A DNA stretch of 64,000 nt from Dendrobium chrysotoxum. Lineage: Eukaryota; Streptophyta; Magnoliopsida; Asparagales; Orchidaceae. The first letter of the stretch is position 1. Every line of letters begins with the position of its first letter. Positions 1 to 12,300 of the stretch are shown piece after piece. Where the stretch lies: NCBI GenBank assembly GCA_019925795.1, contig CM034315.1, forward strand, positions 8,308,001 to 8,372,000, given 5' to 3'. The translations under genes were made by a program, and so were the position numbers. The notes under the pieces are model-generated. The model had not been told where the DNA came from and made no database searches. It saw only the letters and a list, made by a program, of their open reading frames with translations.

Positions 1-26
1 CTATGTTTGATAAAGGGCTAGGATTG

Positions 27-167
27 GCATGCATGGTTTGTGAATGATGATGTTGCTTTGCTTTTGGCTTTTAGCATGCATGGTTTGTGAATGGTGATGT
101 TGCTTTGCTTTTGGCTTTTAGCATGCATGGTTTGTGAATGGTGATGTTGCTTTGCTTTTGGCTTTTA
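27..167 (+). repeat. 47-bp tandem repeat, three copies, carrying a 3' splice site
   Basis: Three head-to-tail units start at 27, 74 and 121, each exactly 47 bp and nearly identical. Each ends in GGCTTTTA followed by G, so each makes a pyrimidine-rich AG acceptor (AG at 73-74, 120-121 and 167-168). The third is the acceptor of the first visible SWEETIE exon. The array is therefore a local duplication of the last 47 bp of an intron. Use of an upstream AG would add 47 or 94 nt, and both shift the frame. Confidence 0.9.
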
Positions 168-168
168 G

Positions 169-318
169 GCAACACTCCTCCTTGTTATGGAAATTCTACT
201 AGGTGAGGAGAATGGGCTTGTGGAACTTCGACAAGAGATAGGGCGCATTGTGAATGCTGTTGTGGCTGTTCTTGGTCCTGAGCTTGCTCCTGGCAGCACT
301 TTCTTCTCACGCTGCAAG
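169..318 (+). CDS. SWEETIE: SWEETIE exon a (150 nt, phase 0 at both ends)
   Basis: The exon is bounded by TTTTAG before 169 and GT at 319-320. It reads 50 codons in frame from GCA. It includes the helix pair VMEILLGEENGLVELRQ and the signature GPELAPGSTFFSRCK, which I recognise as conserved in plant HEATR5/SWEETIE proteins. The acceptor is the last of three tandem copies of the same 47-bp unit. The following intron is 93 bp, normal for a plant. Confidence 0.85.
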
Positions 319-3300
319 GTTTCACTACTAAGTTCACATTTTATCTTGCTGCTACATGACCTTCATCTCATTTATTTCTCAATGTAAGCTATTTTTTTTC
401 TTTGTTTTTAGTCTGTTATTTCAGAGATAAGCTCTTGCTCAGAGATATCAACTCTTTTTGAGTAAGCTTCTTGAGTTTTTTTTTTTCTGCTGTAAGTCTG
501 TTGGAAGATAGAGTGCTGTTAGAGGATTTTGGAAATGGATATTCTTTCATATAAATGACAGGTTTTCTCTGTAGTTGGTGGTTTGTTGGCAGCTGTTTAA
601 GTGTTTCTCTATTGCAGGTCTGTACGATTCACACAACAACTTGTACTTTTTGCACCACAAGCTGTTTCAATTCACTCTCATGTTCAATCTCTGCTACCAA
701 CGCTATCCTCAAGACAGGTGGCCCTATACAACGTCATTTTTCTTACAGAAAATTAGGAGAACATTAGTTTCTTCTTTTGATTCATGTACTTCGTTTTCAT
801 TCTTCATCTTGATGCAAGCTAATACCTTTTTTCAACAGCCAAGTCTTAGGTATCTTGCTGTGTCTACTCTCCATCATCTTATTGAAAAATATCCTGTAAG
901 CATTTTTTTAATATTTTTGCCTGAACTTATCTTCTTTCACTTATTTTCCTCATTGTGACCATTTACTTGAAGTTAAATTAGTTATAAAAAGCTACTTCAA
1001 CAACTATGTAACATAGGGATCATATTTGATGGGTGGATATATACTAGAAAATTGCCAATAAAGGATATACTTTTTCTCTGCATCTTAGACGCCCAATAAT
1101 AACTGCTTGAGATTACTTGCATGATCATGAAAATATAAAAATGAAAAAGTTTTATGTACCTTAATTATTTCTTCTTTCTTATGTATGGTTAGTTATGTGT
1201 CTTTCTATAAGATAAAAAAGAAATAAAAGAACCTTTTCAGCTTAGACACTGTAACGTGGTGCCTTGGGCACAAGGTAGATTGTCACCACATTCCTTCCTT
1301 GAAGGATTCATTTACCTAGTTCAATTTGTTATCATTTTGAGTATGCTAAACACAGCTGCATCCAAGGAGATGACACTATGTTGATTTACTTTCTGGCACA
1401 AAGTTGATGAAATCCTTAGCGAATGTAGATTTTTGGTGTGATTGGTCAATATTGACCACCCCTTCTTTCGAGCACTAGTTTTCTTTGAGGTAGATTACAT
1501 TTGTTTTAACCATTTATCTCTTGATATTATGTCAGGATTTATTTAAATATAGGGGTCATAACTTCTTCTGTGCACAAATCTCCATAATTAATTACCCTTC
1601 CTGCTCACGTGAGAGCATGCTGGATTGAAGAAGTCGCTTGAGCGTTATTTTTGATTTAGGCTTTGGTCTTGGCATTGTATTTAATCACATGTGGATTGAT
1701 GCTTAGGATGGAGGTTAATGCAATCAACATTCTATGATTCTGTCATTCTGGATCTACTAATGGACCTTGCTGTTAATATTAGATTGCTTTAATTCGTAAC
1801 ATCTAGGGAGCTTGAATAGCAACTATGTTTTGCATCCTCTCTAAAATCTTGGGCTCACTCGAGTAGCATGTGTCAAAGATGTGCTTTTGAGGCTGACATC
1901 AACTGATTTGTTAGTTGAGTGTCAATCAAATCAGTTTTATTAAATAGCTCAGAGGTACATATCATGACCACTTGCAGCTTAAAGGCGGCCCGCTTGCTTT
2001 AGAACCCCTTAGTCTCCCCTCTCGCTATTAATAGGCATTTCAATTGCCCCCCTTTTTTTCATACCCCTTTTTTTCATAAACCAGAATTTTACAGTAGCTA
2101 TTAATTGTATGGATACAAGATATATTTCGATAAGCAATGATGAAGTTTTGTTCGATTAATCTTCAATTTATGGCTTAGGGTGTAACTTAGTATTGAATAC
2201 CCTTAATAGTACAATTTTAGAGATGGAATTAATTATGCTACTTCCATTAATAAGTCCATATTTTTTAGAAAGTAGCAAATGCATAGAGAATATGAGTATT
2301 GTTCAGTCTTCTCTTGGAGTTCAGTTTGAAGCCTGGGTATTTATATAAAGCTCATAAATTTTTTACCCCTTCTTCCTCTCTTCTATATCTTGATTGCAGA
2401 GGTTGAAGTGTGGCTCTCTGCGTTTGCTTACTGCTGCTGGCCATTATTAATAGGCAGCCAGCAGAATCCTAATTTCCAAAGCGATGCTCCACAGCAATTT
2501 CTTACCATCCTTAATTTTGGATTTGAGATGTCTGCAACAAAGTTCAGCCACTGTATGCTTCCTCTCCCTCCTCAATTAGGCATTATCTAAGCTTCTCCAT
2601 GTTGACTATTGCCCAGTTGTTCTCAAGCAAGAGGGTGTACATGTCATGTTCCTTACTGGTCCATCGATAATTATGTCAGGACACAGCATGTGGGTTTGAA
2701 TTAATGAGATGAGAACAAATAATCATACGGATATTTAAAATTTCATCTACTGGCATATGCTAATATCAACATATTTGGTTGTACAACTTAATATCTAAGC
2801 TTCCTCTCCCTCCTCAATTAGGCATTATCTAAGCTTCTTCATGTTGACTATTGCCCCGTTCTCAAGCAAGAGGGTGTACATGTCATGTTCCTTAGTGGTC
2901 CATCTATAATAATGTCAGGACACAGCATGTAGGTTTGAATTAATGAGATGAGAACAAATAATCATACGGATATTTAAAATTTCATCTACTGGCATATGTT
3001 AATATCAAAATATTTTGTTGTACAACTTTAACATATATATAAAAAAGGCCACTAATTTATAAAAAAAATTTTATGTCAAAATTATAACAATTGTAAGATA
3101 AATATATTTCCTTGTAGTATTACGTTTGCAATAAATAAATTCTCTTTATCCACTCATTAAGTTCTTAATGACTTATCCTGATCCTAAAGACATTAGTGAC
3201 GACAATGATGAGTTATAACTAAATATGTAATCATATTTCTAAATTACAGTAACACAACAAAAAATCAAAAATCAATATTTATGCTAGTTAAAATAACTCA

Positions 3301-6300
3301 TAATTATTTGGCGATTCAGTTATGATCACGCAAGAGTTTTAAACTCTATTTTTAAAATAATCATATCATACCAAATTACTCCTTTTTTATATAATACAAC
3401 TTTTCAGGAGTCACCCATCTAAATTGTACCATTTAAGGTACCTTTTTCCATTCGCTTGTTCAAAACCTTTACCAATTTATGAACGCGAGTGTAAACCGCA
3501 ATTGTTAATTTCAAATCATAGGTAGGATAATTTCTTTCATGAATCTTTAACTGTCTTGCATATGCCACTATTTTACCATGTTGCATCAATACACATCACA
3601 ATCCTTTGACGGAGCATCACTAACAATTTGAAATCCTTCTATACCTATGGGAATGGTTAAATTGTAGTAGACATTAAAAAATTCTTCAGTTTCTAAAAAG
3701 CTTCATCACATTGATTGTCTTATTCAAATTTACTGACTTTTGAGTTAATTTTGATAATGACATTGCAATCTGAGAAAATCCCTCTACAAACCTCCTGTAG
3801 TAACCAGTAAGACCCAAAAAACTCCTCACTTCTAACCTTAGCCAACTTGCAATGGATTTAATTTTATTCTGATCCATAGAAATTCCTTCACCACTAATCA
3901 CATGCCCAAGAAAAATCACTCTTCAACCAGAATTCACATATTGAGAATTTTACATATAGCTTTTTTTTCCTTTAGTGTTTGCAACATTGCATTGAGATGA
4001 TTTAAATTGTTGTCTTTATCTCTTGAATAAATCAAAATGTAATCTATAAACACAATCACAAAGATGTCCATAAATGGTTTGAAAATTCTGTTTATTATAT
4101 CTATAAATACTGTTGGAGCATTCATCACCCCAAATGGTATTACTATAGATTCATAATGGTCATATCTTGTTCTGAAAATAGTTTGAGCAATATCTTCTTT
4201 CTTAATTCACAATAGATGATATCCAGAACGCAAATCAATCTTAGAGAAAACTATAACTTTCTCGAGCTGATAAAATAAGTCATCAATTCTGCATAACAAG
4301 TACTTATTTGTATTCATGAGCTTAATAAATTCTCAGTAATTAAAAGACATTATGAAACTTATAGTTTTGCATTGGTGAATCAAGGCAGCATTGACGTGCA
4401 CGACAACGATGACATGGTGGCCGAGTTGATGCACGTTTAATAAAAAATCATTATAACTTGTAACTCCCCCCCTCACATAATGCACTCCCTCATACACTCA
4501 CGCAAACGCATGCCCGATCCCCTCTCCCTCTCTCGGCTCTCTCTCCCTCACGTACCCTACCTGCCTCCGCCACCTAGTTAATCTCCTCTCCTCCTCTTCT
4601 TCTTATCTTCTCCTTTTTCTTCTTCTCCTTCTCCTTCTTCTTTCCTTCTCCTTCTTTCTTCTTCTTCCTTCATTTTTTTTCTTACTCCCATTTTCTTCTC
4701 TTTCTCTTCCTCTTCTTCTTCTCCTTCACCACCTTGTTGTTCTTCTTCTTCCTTATCATCCTCTCCCCTAAACCTAAACCTAATCCTTGCCCTAAAAATT
4801 CAATTTCTCCCTCTTCATCCCTCAAATTCCATACCACCTTCACAAAAAATCCTCCCCTAAACCTCTACTCCCTCTAAACCAAAAAACCCCATCATACGTC
4901 ACTTTCTCTCTAGAGAGAATTTTCTCTCTAGAAAAAGTGAGAAAATCCTTCATTTTTCCCTCAAAATCATCTACTCCAACCTTCATCTCCTTCAAATCCA
5001 CTCTCATTCCCTTTCTTTTTTCATAGGGACAAACAAATTATTCTCTTTCTCTCTCTAAAATCAGAGGGAGAGAGATTTTCTTTCTCTAACATCATCTTTC
5101 TCACCACAAACACATTTCAACACCAAAACCTTAACCAAATCGCCTCTTTTCCTCTCTAAAAAAGAGGGGTTTCATCCGCTCTCTTTCTCTTCCTAGCCCC
5201 TCATTTCAAAGAAAAAAAAGATTACATAAAATTAAAAATTAGCATAAAAAAATTTGTGCATCGCAGGTCTCATGTGCCGCCTCATCATCATCTTCTCGCC
5301 GTCATCGCCTCAGTCGCGCACATGGTTGTGAAAATCGGACCCGAAAATGAAATAGAAGGAGAGGTTCACGGTTCGACCGGTCGAATTCAGGTGGAACTGG
5401 ATGACGTAATAAATTATATTATTATTAAACTTTAATAAAATTAAAATAATAATGATGTTTTCATTCCAAATATGAGACAAAAATTAAATGAAATGAAAAA
5501 TTATGAAATATAAAACTTACATAATTACTTAAAAAAATATTTTTTAAATCTCACATAAGAGTATAAAAACTCCAAACCTCATAATTTTAAGAATTTATAC
5601 TCATAATAATATGATAATTTTAAATTTAAATATTTTTAATTTTTATATTTGATTTAATTTAAATTTAATTTATATTAAACCATATAATTAAATATAAATT
5701 ATTACTAATTTATATTACATATTTAGATATATTTTTTAAATATAAATTATGTAATAAATTCACATTATAAAATTATATGTATAAATCATTCATGTGTATA
5801 ATTAAATATTTAAAAATTAATTATTTATAATATATAATTAAGCATATAAAAAATTAAATAGTTAAATATTAATATTTTCAAATAAAAAAATAAGTATTAT
5901 TCATATTATAGAAATTAATTAAAAAAATTGTTTAAAAAAAGATATGTATTGTAAACATGAAATTAAAGAGAGCTTTTTTTTTCTTTGTATGGTTTAGTCC
6001 CACATCACTTGTAAAGTGTTGTTTTGTATAGTTTATATAACTTTTTTATTTTTTGCCATGGCAGGAGCTCATATGGAGTGGTGGGGTCATGTGAGAATAT
6101 TTGAAGTTATTCTTTATCATATATATTAATACTCATTTAAGAGTTTTAATATATAATATTTATATTAATTTAATAAGTTTAATGTTATATTTAATTTTAA
6201 ATTAAATTATTTAATTATTTAAAGAAATAATAATTGAACCGACCGGTTTTAGAAAATCGAGACTGGTTCAACAGTTCACCTGTTGAATCGGCGATTTTTG

Positions 6301-9300
6301 CTGGTTCATCCAGGTTTGATGCAAAGCCGGTTCTTAAACCAGACCGGATCGACCATCTGATCAGTTCACGGTTGAACTGGTCGAACCGGCCAGTCTGGTC
6401 CGATTTTTAAAACCATGGTCATGCATCTAAGGTATAACCTTGACACTAGTTCATTTCATCCTTTGTTATGCATGAAATAAGTACCCTGATCGCTTTTCTA
6501 ATCAGGCGAGGAAATTCGTATGCATGAAAATTTATACAAGTGACAGCTTTTCTTAGCAAGAGGGAAAATTCGTATGCATAAAAATAAGAACCCGTGACCA
6601 CTTTTCTTAGCAGGCGGGGAAATTCATATGCATGAAAATAAGTATCCGTGACTTTTTTTAATAGGCGAGAAATTTATTGTCATGTAAAATTTTAAGTACT
6701 CGTGACTGTCTTTCCTTGGTAGGCGGGAAAATATGATATGTATAAAGAAAAAATTAAGTACTTGTGTCCGCCTTCCTTGGCAGGTAGGGAAATGCTATAT
6801 TTTATAAACATGTACTTGAAGGCCTATGACAGATTTTCTTGGCAGGCGGATAATTAAAATTTTGGCCGCGGTGTCACCTGACGCCTACTGTGACTGTCTT
6901 TCTTAGCAGGAGTAAAGGCTTACCTCCTCAATGCAGCCCCCTACCTGGGGACGATGCTTGGGTGTTGTCGAAATTTACTACAAAATGCATGGCTTAGACA
7001 AAATTTAGGAAAAAATAAAATATAACCCAACTCCTAAGTCAATAAAATAAAAAAATGCACGACATCTTGAGTTCTAAACATTGAAAGTAAAAATGAACGA
7101 ATATCAAAACGTAACAGAATAAAACTTACAGTAAACTTATAGGAGATCTAAATTGCTCGCCAATACACAGACTAAAATTTTCCCCTCTTAGCTCCTAGCT
7201 CGCACGCACAATCAGATCCTTTAGCACGGTCTAAGTTGAAATGGGTAAAGAAATGAAATAGGGTCGAGTTCCCTATTTATAACCTAGGAAATTGATCCAC
7301 TTGCGGGACCTGCTAAACCAAGCTCCTAGCACAAAATGACAAGTGAGGAGTCACGGGCTGTGAATGTGTCGTACACCCCATGAATTGTTACATGTTACGA
7401 GCTGTACGACTTTTAAATTGAAGTGCATGAGACATGCCAAATCAATCGAAAGAAAAATCTTGTAGACGTCTCCTAACCGTATAGTGTGGATGTACCCACA
7501 ACATATAAGTGCACTATATGATTGTAATAAGGAGTATGTATGTTTAACATGAATCATGTGAGCACACTAAGTAACACGCACACATAGTGTTGATCATGCA
7601 AGTCACCTTCTATAAATGTCAATGATCATGCCATTATACGAGTGCATCGAGATTCGTGCGGGTGCATCACACAAATGCACTAAGTAAAATATGCGAGTGT
7701 ACTGCACGAGTGCATTATATAAGTGCAAGTATATTTTACACATGCTTTAACAACATGCAAATGCATATGCATATACACAAGTATGCATACAAAAATGCAA
7801 ATGCATATGCAAGCATGCAAATATAGAAATACACGTGCAAATATGTATGTGAATATGCATATATATCATACACACCCATTGTGTCGTAGGCAAACATGCC
7901 ACATAACATGCAAATGAATAATGCGCACATTCCAAGCAATGTGCAAATGCTTCATCATCATGCAAATTATACAAAATGTATAAATCATTTTGCGAATGTA
8001 TCATGCACTGAAAAGTATTCTTACTGCATGGGCTCCAACGAGTGCTATGAACACAAACGTAATGTATGAGAATGCTGTGTGAGCTATAAAAATGATAAGT
8101 AAATTTTAAGGCTATTGAAATGCAAACATCTTACTTAAAAATGAAAGATTACTATCCGCATGGGCTCTGACGAGCATGGCATATGTATACACATGACGTC
8201 TTAGGATGTTGCGTGGATCAAAAATTAATAAATGAATTTTAAACTTATCGCTCTAAAAAGTGTACTAACATATTAAGTAAATGCGCTGACAACACGCATA
8301 TCATTTAAAGTGAAAACTTAAACTACCCGCACGGGCTCTGGCGAGCGCTATGAACACAAGCATGGCATTCGAGAATGTCGCACGGGCTATAAAAATGATA
8401 AGTATATTTTAAGACTAATGAAATGCGCACGTTTTACTTAAAAATGAAACATGAACATCCGCATGGGCCCATACTAGTGTGACATATATATACACGTGAT
8501 GTTTGAGAATGTTGCGCGGATTGAAAAAAATGACAAATGTATTACTATATATATATATAAAGCATGCTTATCATTTAGATACAAAACTACTCGCATGTGC
8601 TCCGACAAGTACGTTATGCTCCTAAACTCTTGCTTGAGAATGCTGCGCAGGTCAAAAATGAATTTAAGTTCAAGTCTGATCTTCCTCTTTGAATGGACTG
8701 AGTTGACATAAATTCAACCAACAAACAAATACATGATCATAGTGTTGACCAAAGTATTTGGTTTTATACGTTCATATTAAGCCTTTAAGGTCTATTACAA
8801 GAAAATTCACCACTAAAATAAAAACTCTTGGAACCAACGCTCATTGTATTAACCGAAGTATTTAATTTCATACAATCACATTAGGCCTTCATGGGTTTTT
8901 ATGAAAAGAAATTCATATATTAAAATACATATCGTCAGTTTCAATTTTTCTACGATTACTCTTAAAATTAGGAGCTGAACCCAATCTTCTGTTGGCAAGC
9001 AAACAGAGTTGATGACTATTGAAATAAAAATACTCATAAAACTTCGATGATGGCCGTATTGAAAACTAATCTCAATTGGAGGGGTATCTCAAAATTAATC
9101 ATTAAGGGGCTTTAATTTTGATAAAAGTCCAAAATTTAATAATCACTAAAATTTAAGATATTTAAGATGAAATAAATCATCTAATAAGTTAAAACGAAAA
9201 TCCATCTACCATCTACAACAGTTTGTCGAGATGGATAAATTTGAAAATCACTTTAGCTCACAAAAAATGAATGTCCAGTCAAGAATAATATTATGATTTA

Positions 9301-12300
9301 TTCTTAAATCATCTCTTGCCAGTAAGGACGTGTCACGTTGACTGATAAAAAAAATAGTAAAATGAAATAAAAAAGTATACATCGAAGAGATATCCCTTCG
9401 TAAATTTGGTCTGGTCCCACCATTGGTAGTTGGTCGCCAAACAACGCGATGCTTCACTCCCCATAACTCCCTAGCGACAATCTAAGTAGATAAAAGAGGA
9501 AGAGCCGAAAAAAAAATTTACACTTTCGCTCTATCCTTCTCACGTCGTATCTGTGCCACTCAAGCCCTTCGCATTCTCCCTGACCTCCTTCGCCTCCTTC
9601 TGCTTCGTATCGACACCTCCAACCGGCCCGCCTCTTAGTCGCCGAACCTTCCCCGACACCTCCCACATGACACGCCCCAGTCACCTTCTCTATCCTAGTC
9701 CGCCTCACTCTTCCTGCAGGTCTTCGACTTCGACGCCCTAGCCTCCCACACGTCTGATCCCCTCTACCTGCTTCGTCCCCGACGCCCAGTCGCCTCACAT
9801 TCACTGCACGTAGGGCTTTAAGGTCGAACCCTCTATTTTCATCTAAATCTCAATTCTCTTATATATCATTTGACCAAACCCATACACAATCGCTTTCACT
9901 GCTTCAAGCGACTAAGACTTACAGTATTCGCCGATACTCACATTTGAGTAGTCGACTACAACAAGCCAAGGAATTTTCAAGAAGAATCTTTTGAGTTATT
10001 ATGGCTTCGTCCTTTCATTCAATTAATCTGGAAATGAATTATATATATATATATATATATTAATTTTACTTGATAATTGGAAAACATGCAAGCGGTAGGT
10101 ATACACCAATTTGAAGACCTCGTGTCGTCGACTTTATGTCCGGCAGAGAGGGTTTAAAATTCGAAGACCCGCGCCGTGATCTTAGATCCGGGCGGATGGT
10201 TTTAAATTTGAAGCCCCCGCGCTATTGATCTTAGATCTGGGCGGGATGAAATAAAATTCGAAGACCTCACGCAGTCGATCTTAGATCCTGGTGGGATGGT
10301 TTTAATTCGAAGAATCTACGCCGTTGACCTTAGGTCCGAGTAGGAAGAAATTACGGCAAACGCTGTCCCGATTTCTCCCTCGGTGGGGAGGGGATGTTGT
10401 GAGGCTGCCGAAATTGCCTCAGAAATTTAGGGGGAAATTCAATTTGAATGTTGATTCAACTAAAATGTTAAAATTGATTTTTAAATATTGATTAACTAAT
10501 TTAGTTAGTTAATGTTTAACAAAAATTAATTGATTAAGATTAATCAAAATAATTGATTAATTGAGATCTTTAAAGTTTCTTATATCATCAAATGCGGGGG
10601 AGCTGAGAAACTGCAAACACTCATTCTCCTCAAGTTCCTCTAAATCTAAATATTTCCTTCTTTTAAAGACCTTTGCAATCATCATTGGGATTAAGCTTAT
10701 TTGAATCGTTACTAAGAGCCTTTTATCAAAAAATTTGATAAGAACAAAGGGGCGAGCATATTATTCCATTTGCTTTTATCCTACTTCTCATCATTCACTC
10801 AAATGTCATCCCGCATTAATGAGGGCTTCTTGGATGTTATCATTTCATTCCAAAGACTATTTTGAAGAGCCTCGAATGTCTTTAAATGAGATTGTTTCGA
10901 ATGTCTCTAAATGAGATCTCTCTTTAAAAGATTCCAACATAGGTAATGTTGGATAGAAGACTTTGAATTGTTGTGGCATTTCAAATGCTATTCTTCTTTG
11001 AAATTTTAGAGGTCTTTGATTGTCAAAACATCATCTCTCTTCCTTCAATTAATGAAATAGCACGACTATAACACCCCACAGTACCCATTAACAGTATTGT
11101 AGAGTGTAACAAGAATAAACATAACATTTTCATCACTAAACATCTCATTCATTTCATACCTTGCATATTTATATAATCTATCCCATAAACATCATCTGAT
11201 ACATCAACGGAAGCATCTAATAAATTAAAATTCATTCCCGGACATACTTACAGAGCCACTAAAGAAATATAAATAAAATCCATTTCAGAAATGTTTTCAT
11301 ACCTTACCAGAAGACCTACTAACCAAGATAGCTTTAACATAAAAAGAAAAATAACTTACATAAATTAATCTGTAACAATCTTCTCCTTGCCCTTTCCTGT
11401 AACAACAGCTAGTAAGAAAATACTGGTGAGCTATGAGGCTCAGTAAGCTTTGCAAGTTAATTAACAATTAAAATATAATAATTACAATAAATCAAAATAT
11501 TTTTAAAATCATCTTTGACTAACTTACCCTTTACTTGTAAAATATCATAAAATCATCATTAACATTAGTTTTTACTTCTTTTGAAGTTTGCACTGAATAC
11601 CAATTTTAGTCTGTAAAAGATTTGGTTATACCTTCATAACAATATTCAATGGAGCCCAGGTAAAGATGACATTATTGCCATTGAATTACATAGAGGTCCC
11701 ATTTGCCTCTTTGGGGTCTCTTTTGCTCCACCTGCTATGCATGTATCATATTCTATGGGATCCCTTTGTCCCCTCCTGTAATACAGGCATATTATCTGGG
11801 GTCCCTTTTGCCCCACCTGTAATTATAATTATACATCATGTATAGCCAAACATTACTCTTCAATTGATATTCACTAAGCTTTTCAGTGATCATAAGTCAT
11901 ATTTAAGTTGTTACATTCTTTCACAATAATTGCTGTGATCACCGGTGTAAAATTAAAATGCATACCATATGCAAGAAATTGACATCTTTCAAAACAGTAT
12001 CAAATAGGAAAACATTTAGATTAACATACAAAACCTTATTTTACCCTTACATGATTAACGTATGCATCTGGTCATTCATACTTGGAAACCTGAATGAAAA
12101 TTCATTTCTTTACATTAAACAAATTTAATAACCTTTTTCTTTAATGCATTCAAATTAACCTTCATGCTTATAATGGAAAATAACTATATTTGAATATAAA
12201 TGCATTACTTAGATTCTTGCTGAGGTGTCTCCAATTCTCTACCTCGAATCCTTCTACGATTATAAGTCACCTCAAATCGTCCTTTTTGCATATATCTGAT

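Noticed and set aside
2390..2590. Frame preceded by TTGATTGCAG as an extra exon
   Set aside because: The SWEETIE sequence is already continuous between exons d and e, and its end overlaps a tandem duplication. No known protein recognised.
7723..8004. His/Cys/Tyr-rich frames around 7.7-8.0 kb
   Set aside because: They arise from TGCA/ATGCAA word repeats and have no protein character.
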